Origin: Campylobacter concisus
Lineage (GTDB): Bacteria > Campylobacterota > Campylobacteria > Campylobacterales > Campylobacteraceae
Length of the DNA: 64,000 nt
Direction: 5' to 3'
NCBI RefSeq assembly: GCF_015229955.1
Contig: NZ_JAAKYZ010000002.1
Coordinates: 124,001 to 188,000 of the forward strand
Positions 11,221-18,793 of this stretch are shown here, in pieces. The translations under genes were made by a program, and so were the position numbers. Under the pieces are notes generated by a model that saw only the letters and a list, made by a program, of their open reading frames with translations, ran no database searches and was not told the origin of the DNA. The stretch's first letter is position 1. Each line of letters begins with the position of its first letter.

Positions 11221-12174
11221 ATGCAGACAATCAACCAAATCGCAGCCGAAGTTTTAAAGATAGAAGCAAACGAGCTTTTAAGACATGCTAAAAACTTAAA
11301 GATAGAAGATGCTGTAAATTTGATATATAACGCAAAAGGCAAGGTCATAGTAACAGGCGTAGGCAAGAGCGGTCACATAGGCGCAAAGATCGCTGCCACG
11401 CTTGCAAGTACTGGTACGCCAAGCTTTTTCTTGCATCCAACAGAGGCTATGCACGGCGACCTTGGCATGATAGAAAAGGATGATGTTTTGTTAGCCATTA
11501 GCTTTAGTGGCGAGAGCGATGAGCTTATCAAAATTTTGCCTCACGTAAAGCGCTTTGGCGTAAAGATCGTCGCAATGGCAAGGAGCAAAACAAGCTCACT
11601 TGGTAAATTTAGCGATGCATTTATTGGCATTGACGTAGAGAAAGAGGCGTGCCCACTAAATGCCGCTCCAACAGCATCAACCACGCTAACGTTAGCTCTT
11701 GGCGATGCGTTGGCTGTTTGTTTGATGCAAAAGCGAGGCTTTAAAAAAGAGGACTTTGCAAATTTTCATCCAGGTGGTAGCCTTGGCAAGAGGCTATTTT
11801 TAAAGGTCAAAGATGTGATGAGAAGCGAAAATTTACCGATAGTTCGCTGGAATGCGAGCCTAAAAAAAGCAATCGATACTATGACACACGGTAAACTTGG
11901 CACGGTCCTAATCGTCGATAAAGATGGTGTGTTAGATGCTATTTTAAGCGACGGCGATCTTAGACGTGCACTTATGCGAGAAGACTTTGATCTAGACGAG
12001 CCAGCAATGAAATTTGCAACCTTGCATCCAAAAGAGATAAACGATAAGGAAATGTTAGCTGTAGATGCGTTAGCCCTCATAGAAAAATATAAAATTCAGC
12101 TTCTAGCCGTCGTAGAAAACGGCGTGCCTGTGGGTGTTTTACACATCCATGACCTTGCAAATTTAGGACTATAA
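11221..12174 (+). CDS. kdsD: Arabinose-5-phosphate isomerase (KdsD/KpsF/GutQ family)
   Basis: Interconverts D-ribulose-5-phosphate and D-arabinose-5-phosphate, the first step to the Kdo of lipopolysaccharide. An N-terminal SIS domain carries VTGVGKSGHIGAKIAATLASTGTPSFFLHP, named here by its parts VGKSGHIG and HPTEAMHGDLGM. Two CBS domains follow from about residue 200 (VKDVMR and LHPKEI regions). At 317 residues it has the full SIS-CBS-CBS form. It starts nine bases after rnj and ends one base before the next gene, so the four plus-strand genes form one operon. GutQ-like paralogues have the same layout, so the exact member is not certain. Confidence 0.9.
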   Translation: MQTINQIAAEVLKIEANELLRHAKNLKIEDAVNLIYNAKGKVIVTGVGKSGHIGAKIAATLASTGTPSFFLHPTEAMHGDLGMIEKDDVLLAISFSGESDELIKILPHVKRFGVKIVAMARSKTSSLGKFSDAFIGIDVEKEACPLNAAPTASTTLTLALGDALAVCLMQKRGFKKEDFANFHPGGSLGKRLFLKVKDVMRSENLPIVRWNASLKKAIDTMTHGKLGTVLIVDKDGVLDAILSDGDLRRALMREDFDLDEPAMKFATLHPKEINDKEMLAVDALALIEKYKIQLLAVVENGVPVGVLHIHDLANLGL

Positions 12175-12175
12175 A

Positions 12176-12949
12176 ATGGAAAAAACAAGACTAAATAAAT
12201 TTATCTCACATAACACAAACTACTCACGCCGTGAGGCAGATGAGCTGATAAAAGCTGGTAAGGTTAGTATAGCAGGACGTGTGGTTAGCGACCTTGCCAC
12301 AAGCGTAGATGAAGATGACAAAGTACGTATAAATGGTCGTTTGATAAAGCTAAAAAAGGAATTTACTGTTATCGTCTATCATAAACAAAAGGGTGAACTA
12401 GTTAGCAAAAAAGACGACCGCGGACGAAAGACGATCTACGACACATTAGATAAGAAATTTGCAAAATTTGTTAGCGTAGGGCGCTTAGACTATGCAAGTG
12501 AGGGACTGCTTTTACTAACTGACGCTCCAGCGATCGCCACAGCGCTCATGAATAGCGACTTAGAGCGCGAATACTATCTAAAAGTAAAAGGCGAGGTAAC
12601 AAAAGAGGTTATTGAGGCCATGACAAATGGCTTTTTTGCCAAGGACGCCACCAAAGGCGCTCATGCAAAAACCACTATAAAATCAATGGAATTTAAGCCA
12701 TTTCTAGCCTATAAAGTCTTTGGCTCAAGTGGCGGCTATACAAAACTAAAGGTCATCATCAACGAGGGGCAAAACAGGGAGCTTCGCCGCTTCTTTGGAT
12801 ACTTTGACCTTGAAGTGATGGATCTAAAAAGGGTTAGTTTTGGGCGTGTTAGCCTTGATATGCTAAAGCCTGGCAAATGGCGCTACTTTGAAAATAGCGA
12901 ATACGAAGACCTAAGGGACTTTTTAAAGGTTAATAACGTTAGATACTAA
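12176..12949 (+). CDS. rluB: RluB/RsuA-family rRNA pseudouridine synthase
   Basis: Pseudouridine synthase of the RsuA/RluB/RluE/RluF branch. An S4 domain lies at residues 1-60 (RLNKFISH ... SRREADELIKAGKVSI). The catalytic motif is VGRLDYASEGLLLLT, where Asp near residue 103 is the nucleophile. The late motif NEGQNRELRRFF matches the family KNRQVRRM-like element. Length of 257 residues is normal. It starts one base after the isomerase stop. Most family members of this length in campylobacters modify 23S rRNA, but the target is not shown by the sequence. Confidence 0.88.
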   Translation: MEKTRLNKFISHNTNYSRREADELIKAGKVSIAGRVVSDLATSVDEDDKVRINGRLIKLKKEFTVIVYHKQKGELVSKKDDRGRKTIYDTLDKKFAKFVSVGRLDYASEGLLLLTDAPAIATALMNSDLEREYYLKVKGEVTKEVIEAMTNGFFAKDATKGAHAKTTIKSMEFKPFLAYKVFGSSGGYTKLKVIINEGQNRELRRFFGYFDLEVMDLKRVSFGRVSLDMLKPGKWRYFENSEYEDLRDFLKVNNVRY

Positions 12950-12981
12950 CTTAGGCTTGCTTTCTCTAAAAAGCAGGTAAG
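12950..12981 (+). terminator. Weak hairpin after the rluB-like gene
   Basis: CTTGCTTT pairs with AAAGCAGG and is enclosed by CTTA/TAAG, starting inside the stop region of the preceding gene. There is no clear U-run after it, so it may be only a processing or weak termination signal. Confidence 0.35.
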
Positions 12982-13033
12982 TCAAACAAAAATAACTACA
13001 AATTTATTTAAAAATTTACAAAAATGGAGAAAA

Positions 13034-13333
13034 ATGAAAAAGGCTATTCTTTTATCCTTTATTTTACTAGCTACCAGTCTTTGTAAGGATCTTTATTGAG
13101 CTTAGACTTGAAGCACAATAAAGGTGACTTATGATAAAGCAACTAAGCAATAGCAAAATGTTTATGATAGTGGGAATATTGATTGTTGTTTTGATTTAGG
13201 AGCTTTTTACCTAAAAGACAAAGGCACAAAACAAAACTACCACATAGCAAAAAAATATTTTTATAAGGCTTGCGAATTAGGGCTTCAACCAGGGTGTGAC
13301 ATTTATAAAAAGCTAAACGAAAAAGGCCTTTAA
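13034..13333 (+). pseudogene. Decayed Sel1-repeat secreted protein
   Basis: The ATG at 13034 follows a GGAGAAAA ribosome site and encodes a signal-peptide-like start (MKKAILLSFILLATSLCKDLY), then stops at 13097-13099. Further on, another frame reads through YDKATKQ, a stop, and then FDLGAFYLKDKGTKQNYHIAKKYF and ACELGLQPGCDIYKKLNEKGL, which is the end of a typical Campylobacter Sel1-repeat protein. The start, one repeat and the C-terminus survive, while the middle is deleted and frameshifted. It is related in kind to the intact Sel1 gene at 17961-18785, not a copy of it that I can prove. Confidence 0.75.
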
Positions 13334-13359
13334 TACTAAAAATTTAGAGCTTCATAAAT

Positions 13360-13869
13360 TTATATCTTATTTTCTGAAAGTAGGATGTTTATATATGGAT
13401 TTAGTAACGTCTCACCGCGTGCTGCGTAGAGCAAGACCTCTTTAAAGTAGTTGTCGTTTATGCCATATGTGTGAAACTCGTACGCTCCTATGCCGTATCC
13501 CATGGGAGTTATATCGACCCTTGAGTACCACGCATTTTGCGCTAGGATGTAGCGATTTGTATCTCTTGAATAGACATATAACTTGATCTTATCTTTGCTC
13601 TTTTGCGCCATATACCAGATGAAAGAATTTGTGATGTCGTTAAAAAAGTAGATGTCGCCATTTGGCATGATGGCTTGGGCTGTGTCGTTGTTATCAGCGA
13701 TAAGCGTCCTACTCTCATAACATATAAATTTATTTGGCGTAAGTTGCTCGATCGGCTCTGATTTGCCGTTATTTAAAACTAAAATTTTATCATCACTTAT
13801 ATCGGCATTATAGGCAAGCACAGCTAGAACTAAAGCTAACAAACACAAAGAAAAAATTTGCTTTATCAA
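13360..13869 (-). CDS. Diverged NosL-like periplasmic or membrane-anchored protein
   Basis: A 169-residue protein with an N-terminal membrane segment (KQIFSLCLLALVLAVLAY). The rest resembles a NosL domain: CYESRTLIADN in place of CxxCGM, then AIMPNGDIYFFNDI, and AWYSRVDITPMGYGIGAYEF, which matches the NosL Pro-Met-Gly segment. Only one cysteine of the metal motif is left. I set the start at TTG 13869 because AGAGGA lies eight bases upstream and the TTG overlaps the previous stop codon (TTGA). An ATG at 13929 would put 20 residues inside the upstream gene. It is the last gene of the mcc operon. Assignment to NosL is by motif and is an inference. Confidence 0.65.
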   Translation of the reverse strand: MIKQIFSLCLLALVLAVLAYNADISDDKILVLNNGKSEPIEQLTPNKFICYESRTLIADNNDTAQAIMPNGDIYFFNDITNSFIWYMAQKSKDKIKLYVYSRDTNRYILAQNAWYSRVDITPMGYGIGAYEFHTYGINDNYFKEVLLYAARGETLLNPYINILLSENKI

Positions 13870-14819
13870 AATAAAAATCCTCTTAGCAAATAGTATTTGA
13901 GTACATAAAGCGAGCATATCAACACGCAAACACCTAACCAGATCGATGAAAATTTAAGCTTGTGTGAGTAGTTTGTCTTTGTGATAATCTCAACAAGATA
14001 TGGCATAAGACCGTAAAAAACGCCTAGAAACAAACTGCCCCAGATGAGGTAGCCAACATAAAAATAATCACTTTTCAGCATGCAGTATGGGCATTTATGG
14101 TTTGGCTGTTCATAAACATAAAGGCCAAAAAAGTAGGTGATGGCATAGTAACTAAGCACCAAAAACAACAAATTTGCCACAAAGCTAGCCATACTTTGCT
14201 TTAAGAAATTTAGCACCAAAATAACAAAAAATAGCACGTAAAATACGCTTACTAAGCCAAAATTTGTATAGCCAAATGGTAGCTTTGGAGCTTGAAAAGT
14301 GACAGAGCAGCAAAAGACCGGCACTTTTAGTGGGATATTGTAAAAAAACGAAATTTCTATGCCAAGCTCAAGTAGTATCATGACAAAAAGGCAGATAAAA
14401 ATGGCGTATTTTTTCTTTAGATAAGGGAAATTTAGAGCCTGCAAGTCAAGCTTATTTATAACCAGCCAGATACCAAGCCCAAAGATCAGCAAAATTTTAG
14501 TGAGCATCAATATACCACCAAATTTATTTGAGCCAATCACGCCAGCTGAACACATAGCACCAGGCACAATATCAGAGAGTTCGTTTAGGCAAAGCGCAAA
14601 GAATATAAACAATACGATCTTGATACAGACGCAAAAAAGCAAGATCGTATTTACAAGATAGTTTTGCTTTTCAAGCGAGTATTGAAGCGATGTTAGTGCG
14701 TTGTAATCCCACGATCTCACGATCCTAACAACGTAAAAGAGCGAAATACTCATCAAAACTAACAGTACAAACTCTGCTAACAAAAAGGCAATAACGGCGT
14801 TTGATAAAAAGACACTCAT
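13866..14819 (-). CDS. Multi-pass membrane protein with CPYC motif, mcc operon
   Basis: A 317-residue protein with about eight predicted membrane helices. Its notable residues are cysteines facing loops: Cys90 in PGAMCSAGVIG, Cys170-Cys171 in VFCCSV, and the pair Cys243/Cys246 in HKCPYCML. Such pairs could bind a metal or exchange disulfides. The arrangement faintly recalls VKOR-type thiol oxidoreductases, but I cannot assign the family. Its ATG overlaps the ABC ATPase stop (ATGA), and its own stop overlaps the next start (TTGA). The tight coupling suggests that it works with the ABC transporter and NosL-like proteins. Confidence 0.8.
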   Translation of the reverse strand: MSVFLSNAVIAFLLAEFVLLVLMSISLFYVVRIVRSWDYNALTSLQYSLEKQNYLVNTILLFCVCIKIVLFIFFALCLNELSDIVPGAMCSAGVIGSNKFGGILMLTKILLIFGLGIWLVINKLDLQALNFPYLKKKYAIFICLFVMILLELGIEISFFYNIPLKVPVFCCSVTFQAPKLPFGYTNFGLVSVFYVLFFVILVLNFLKQSMASFVANLLFLVLSYYAITYFFGLYVYEQPNHKCPYCMLKSDYFYVGYLIWGSLFLGVFYGLMPYLVEIITKTNYSHKLKFSSIWLGVCVLICSLYVLKYYLLRGFLF

Positions 14820-15484
14820 ACTATCTCTCCGTTTTGCAAGCTGACAACCATATCTGTTGCACTTAGCTCATCAAAAATGCTATCGTGAGTAGCGACAATA
14901 ACACTCTTTTTTAGAGCTTTAAAAGACTCTAGTAAGCCCAAAAATGCACGTGCATTTTGTCTATCTAAGTTTGCCGTTGGCTCATCAGCCAAGATGATAT
15001 CAGCATCCATAGATAAAGCTCTAGCTACCGCGCATCTTTGACGCTCGCCACCACTTAAATTTGATACGTTCTCATCTTTTTTATGAGCGATATTTGCGAG
15101 GCTTAGAGCCTTTTTTATCATCTCATCTCGCACATTTGCCTTGAAATTTGTTAGAGCAAATGGAGCTAGTAAATTTTCATATACACTTAGCCCCTCAATG
15201 AGGTTAAAATTTTGAAAGACAAGTCCAAGCCTTTTGTGTCTAAGTTCAGAACAAAAGGCATCAGGTAGCTTCGCGATGTTAGTGCCATCTATCAAGATTT
15301 CTCCACTAGTTGGCTTTTGAAGTAGGGCGATAAGCGAAAGCAAGGTACTTTTACCGCTTCCACTAATGCCTTTTAGTATCACTAGCTCGCTGTCATTAAT
15401 ATCTAAATTTATATTTTTTAAAGCACAAAACTCATTTTGTTTGTTTTGGTTATAAACTAGGCTAACACCTCTTATATTTATCAT
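14816..15484 (-). CDS. ABC transporter ATPase (MacB/LolD type), mcc operon
   Basis: A 222-residue ATP-binding subunit. Walker A is GISGSGKST at residues 38-46, the signature is LSGGERQR at 143-150, and Walker B is ADIILADEPTANLD at 161-174. The sequence is of the LolD/MacB/FtsE group that pairs with FtsX-like permeases rather than importers. Its start overlaps the permease stop (ATGA) and its stop overlaps the next start. It should supply energy to the permease encoded just upstream. The substrate is not shown by sequence; the operon points to MccA maturation. Confidence 0.95.
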   Translation of the reverse strand: MINIRGVSLVYNQNKQNEFCALKNINLDINDSELVILKGISGSGKSTLLSLIALLQKPTSGEILIDGTNIAKLPDAFCSELRHKRLGLVFQNFNLIEGLSVYENLLAPFALTNFKANVRDEMIKKALSLANIAHKKDENVSNLSGGERQRCAVARALSMDADIILADEPTANLDRQNARAFLGLLESFKALKKSVIVATHDSIFDELSATDMVVSLQNGEIV

Positions 15485-16590
15485 TTTAGCCCCTCATTTA
15501 TGTCACTACTTGCTACTCTCCATGAAGGTATGAGTACAAACGCCAAAAATGGTATCACACCAAAAACAAAGATCAAAAAGAGCTTATCAAACTCTAAAAT
15601 AGGCGTGAAATTTGTAAAATTTAAAAGCTCATCACCTAAAAATATCCCTTTTAAAAGTGGAGCGTTTAATACAAAAACAAAGAGATAAGCCAGCATAACA
15701 CCGAGTAAAAAAGCACTAACACTCACAATGAAATTTTGTATAAATTTTAAAAATATAATGTCTTTTATACAAAAACCAATGCTTCTTAAAATAGCTATTT
15801 CACGCTTTTTACTACCATAGGCGAGTGAAATTTGGTTTTTAAGCAAGACAAAGAATATAAGCATGACGCTAACATAAATGCTCATAAAAATTCCACCCTT
15901 ATAATAGTAAAGGTGCCTAACCTTAGCCACCTCATCTTCTATACTAAGGGCGAAAGAATTTGGGTATAAATTCTCTATCTTTAAAGCTACTTCACTGATT
16001 TCATCGGTGTTTGGCACCTCAACATAGAGCTTTGTATACTCTTCATCTTTTAAATTTAAGATAGCCCTTAGCGTATTTGGATGCAAAAATATAGCGTTAT
16101 TTGAGATTAAACCACTTTGTGCCGGCATGGTCTTTAATATCTTTACTGGTATCATGCGCTCTTCAGTTAGAAAATTAAAGCTCTCGTCGTAGTAAAGCTC
16201 ATTCATCGCTGCCTTGACACCTTCTCCGACGATCATCTCATCTTCTTTTAAGCTATCATCTTCATATAGATGAAACCAAACACGCTTTTGAACGAAGTAG
16301 TACTCTCCATCAACCACGCCCCTTACATCACTTACGCCATCGATCTTCGAGATATCGTAGATATAGCCAGGGTGCATGAGATCATTTTTGCCAGCACGAA
16401 ACGCGCTCACTACGATACTTGATCTATCTTTTACTAAATTTATAAGATCATGTTGGATCGATCCAGAGATGAAAAGTACCGAGCTTAGCACAAAAATAAT
16501 CAATGCAAAGAGGCAAAAGCTAAAAAGGTGATCTTTCCTATCTTTAAAAAGCAGAACCACAGCATAGTTTATAAAATTTTTACCTATCAT
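15481..16590 (-). CDS. FtsX/MacB-type ABC permease, mcc operon
   Basis: A 369-residue permease with one N-terminal membrane helix, a periplasmic region of about 200 residues and three C-terminal helices. This is the mechanotransmission layout of MacB/LolC-type proteins. The cytoplasmic motif GSKKREIAILRSIGF is the typical FtsX coupling helix. The start is taken as ATG 16590 (MIGKNFINY), inside the end of the small upstream gene; an ATG at 16635 would overlap that gene by 56 bases. It forms a pair with the ATPase. NosF/NosY are a different transporter type, so the analogy with copper delivery is functional only. Confidence 0.9.
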   Translation of the reverse strand: MIGKNFINYAVVLLFKDRKDHLFSFCLFALIIFVLSSVLFISGSIQHDLINLVKDRSSIVVSAFRAGKNDLMHPGYIYDISKIDGVSDVRGVVDGEYYFVQKRVWFHLYEDDSLKEDEMIVGEGVKAAMNELYYDESFNFLTEERMIPVKILKTMPAQSGLISNNAIFLHPNTLRAILNLKDEEYTKLYVEVPNTDEISEVALKIENLYPNSFALSIEDEVAKVRHLYYYKGGIFMSIYVSVMLIFFVLLKNQISLAYGSKKREIAILRSIGFCIKDIIFLKFIQNFIVSVSAFLLGVMLAYLFVFVLNAPLLKGIFLGDELLNFTNFTPILEFDKLFLIFVFGVIPFLAFVLIPSWRVASSDINEGLK

Positions 16591-16765
16591 AGACAAAGCC
16601 TTTTTGCCCCTTTTGGTTGAAACTAAAAGCAGCATTTGCTCTTGTTATATTAGAAATTTCTCTTAGCTCATCTTGCTTTGCTTTATGATCAAAGCTAAGA
16701 TAGTGTGCCGCTAAAAGCGTATAAGAAAGTCCAAAAAATAACGCCAAAAAAACTAGAAATTTCAC
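16580..16765 (-). CDS. Small 61-residue membrane-anchored protein, mcc operon
   Basis: GTG 16765 lies two bases after the stop of the double NosL gene and the frame ends 11 bases inside the permease gene. This packing supports it being translated. Residues 1-20 are a hydrophobic signal anchor (MKFLVFLALFFGLSYTLLAA). The rest is a short hydrophilic, probably periplasmic tail with no cysteine and one histidine pair region (HYLSFDHK). No family is recognised. It may be an accessory subunit of the adjacent ABC permease. Confidence 0.65.
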   Translation of the reverse strand: MKFLVFLALFFGLSYTLLAAHYLSFDHKAKQDELREISNITRANAAFSFNQKGQKGFVYDR

Positions 16766-16766
16766 A

Positions 16767-17888
16767 CTATTTACCGATAAAATTCTTTATCTCGTCAAAT
16801 CTTATGACACCTTTGCCAGCATGATCTTTTAAAAAGCTCTCTGCCTTTGCTTCGTCTTTAAATGGGATAAATTCATCGCCCATTGGTCCGTAAACGTTTG
16901 AGCCATGAACATAAAACGCATCTTTTGCATCAAGCTTTTCTAGCGTGTAATAATCACTCACATAAGCATCTTTCATTTTGCCATCCGCAAAGTAAAATTG
17001 TGCCATATCCTTTACACCATCAAAATAATAATCTTTGCCATCTGCTTTGATGAGTGTCGCCCATGGAGAATTTTTGACGAGCATGCCGCATACCGCACAT
17101 CTTGCACCCTTTGGTACGACTATTCTCTCAGGTTTTTTTATTTCTTGTTTAGGTTTTGAGGCTTGATTGCTAGTACCTAAATTTGCTGGAGCGTCCCATA
17201 GATAAAGAGCAGCGGCTTGCAAGTGCTTGTCGTACTCTGGAGCTTTGTTAGCCTCTTTTGCGTCGCATACTTTTTTGAGATGAGCTTTTAGCTCAGAGAT
17301 GGCTTTGAAGCTTTTGGCGTCCGTTTTAGCGCAGTTTGCTTCATAAAATTCTTTACCATGTGCATAAACGCCGTCCTCACGTTTAGCTTTTATCATTTTA
17401 TTATCGCCTTCAAAATCCTGTCCAGCAATCTCGTAAGCTTTAGCAAAGTTCATTATCTCGCCGCCATTTTCTGCTTGAAATTCTTTTGCGTCAGCCTCGG
17501 TTGAAAAGGCGTATTTGCTATTTCTAGTCATTGTGCCTTTGACGCTACTACCAACTACGTAAAATGCCTTGTTTACATCGATTAAATTTAGATTTTTAGT
17601 ATCCACAACTTGTGCATCGCTTGGGATCTTACCTTCTGTTAGCTCGTATAAGCAGTGAAGTGATGCTACTTGCTTGCCGTTATATACGTGATTGGTCTTA
17701 TAAAATTTAACCAAATTCATTCCACAAACGGCGCAGTACTCCTTACCCTCGCCATTTCCTACTAGTGTAGCCTTGCTAGGATCCACGCTTTGAAACATCG
17801 GTTTCATTTTGACAGATTGTTCATTCGCCGAAGCACCAAAAAGTATGGTTGCTAGCAGTGCTGAACCCAAGATAGAACGTAAAATCAT
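16767..17888 (-). CDS. Double NosL-domain secreted protein (MccL-like)
   Basis: A 373-residue protein with a signal peptide (MILRSILGSALLATILFGASA) and two NosL-type domains. The metal motifs are CAVCGM at residues 52-57 and again at 264-269; each is followed by the typical YxFD-like and PMG-like elements (KDYYFDGVKDM, NVYGPMGDEF). NosL proteins bind Cu(I) and serve nitrous oxide reductase. Here the neighbour is MccA, whose active site has copper. The linker (about 165-245) looks like a cytochrome c core without CXXCH. The start ATG 17888 has AGGAG five bases upstream; an ATG 23 codons earlier lacks a ribosome site. Wolinella mcc loci have a NosL-like gene named mccL, from memory. Confidence 0.88.
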   Translation of the reverse strand: MILRSILGSALLATILFGASANEQSVKMKPMFQSVDPSKATLVGNGEGKEYCAVCGMNLVKFYKTNHVYNGKQVASLHCLYELTEGKIPSDAQVVDTKNLNLIDVNKAFYVVGSSVKGTMTRNSKYAFSTEADAKEFQAENGGEIMNFAKAYEIAGQDFEGDNKMIKAKREDGVYAHGKEFYEANCAKTDAKSFKAISELKAHLKKVCDAKEANKAPEYDKHLQAAALYLWDAPANLGTSNQASKPKQEIKKPERIVVPKGARCAVCGMLVKNSPWATLIKADGKDYYFDGVKDMAQFYFADGKMKDAYVSDYYTLEKLDAKDAFYVHGSNVYGPMGDEFIPFKDEAKAESFLKDHAGKGVIRFDEIKNFIGK

Positions 17889-17960
17889 ATTATCTCCTTT
17901 AGTATTTTTTATTTTTATATTTATAAGCTTTAAATGCCACTGGGCTAACTTTATCAAGCA

Positions 17961-18785
17961 TCAATGCTTTCCTAAAATTTCTAAATTCTCGCACGCTTCT
18001 TTTAAGCCATTTTTGCAGCTTCTAGTAAAAATTTCACGTGCTTTCTCCACGTCTTCTTTTACGCCTTTACCTTCAGCTAGCATGATAGCGTAATTATTGC
18101 AGCCCTTTTCATATCCATATATACACGCTTGCTCATAAAGTTTTGTGGCTTTTGTGAGGTTTTGATCAACGCCTTGTGCATATACATATAAAAAGCCGAG
18201 ATTATCACACCCTATGCCAGCTTCGTTTGCACAAGCCATTTCGTAGTTTGCTTTGGCTTTTGCATAGTCTTTCTCTACACCTTCACCTTGCGCATATAGA
18301 TAGACGAGATTGCTACATCCTATGCCATCACCTGCCTTGCAAGCCTTTTCGTAAAGCTCTTTTGCCTTTTTAAGATCCTTTGTCACGCCGGTGCCATTTG
18401 CATAAAGCAAGCCAAGCTCCGTGCAACCCTCATTATCCTTACAAGCTCTTTCATAAAATTTAACCGCTTTTTCTAGGTCTTTCTCCACACCTTTGCCTTT
18501 TTCATAGGCGTAGCCAAGATTACTGCAAGCCATAGAAAAATTTTGATCGCAAGCTTTCTCATAAAGCATCGCCGCCTTTGCTTCGTCCTTTTTGACATTA
18601 CCATCACCTCTGCTGTAAAGCACAGCTAGATTGTAGCAGCCTGATGCCTTTTTCTCTTTATCGCAAGCATCTTCATAAATTTGTGCTAGCTTGTTGTGAT
18701 CTTCTTTTGCGTTTAAAGCCTCTTTGATATAGCCAGCATTTAATAGCCCCAAACAAGCAAACAATAAAACTAAACTCTTTTTCAT
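17961..18785 (-). CDS. Sel1-repeat secreted protein, mcc operon
   Basis: A 274-residue protein with a signal peptide (MKKSLVLLFACLGLLNAG) and about seven Sel1/TPR-like repeats of 36 residues, each with the pattern KAxxLYEKACxxGxxxGCxNLGxLYxxGxGVxKD. Cysteine pairs seven to eight residues apart in each repeat are expected to form disulfides, as in Helicobacter Hcp proteins. Two ATGs stand side by side; the second, at 18785, has AGGAG at proper spacing. It lies between the haem lyase and NosL genes in the same direction. It may be a scaffold in the periplasm; no direct role in sulfite reduction is shown. Confidence 0.9.
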   Translation of the reverse strand: MKKSLVLLFACLGLLNAGYIKEALNAKEDHNKLAQIYEDACDKEKKASGCYNLAVLYSRGDGNVKKDEAKAAMLYEKACDQNFSMACSNLGYAYEKGKGVEKDLEKAVKFYERACKDNEGCTELGLLYANGTGVTKDLKKAKELYEKACKAGDGIGCSNLVYLYAQGEGVEKDYAKAKANYEMACANEAGIGCDNLGFLYVYAQGVDQNLTKATKLYEQACIYGYEKGCNNYAIMLAEGKGVKEDVEKAREIFTRSCKNGLKEACENLEILGKH

Positions 18786-18793
18786 CATATCTC

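Noticed and set aside
18000-18780. Periodic repeats as a possible CRISPR array
   Set aside because: The roughly 108-base period is that of the coding Sel1 repeats (36 codons) and the units are too diverged.
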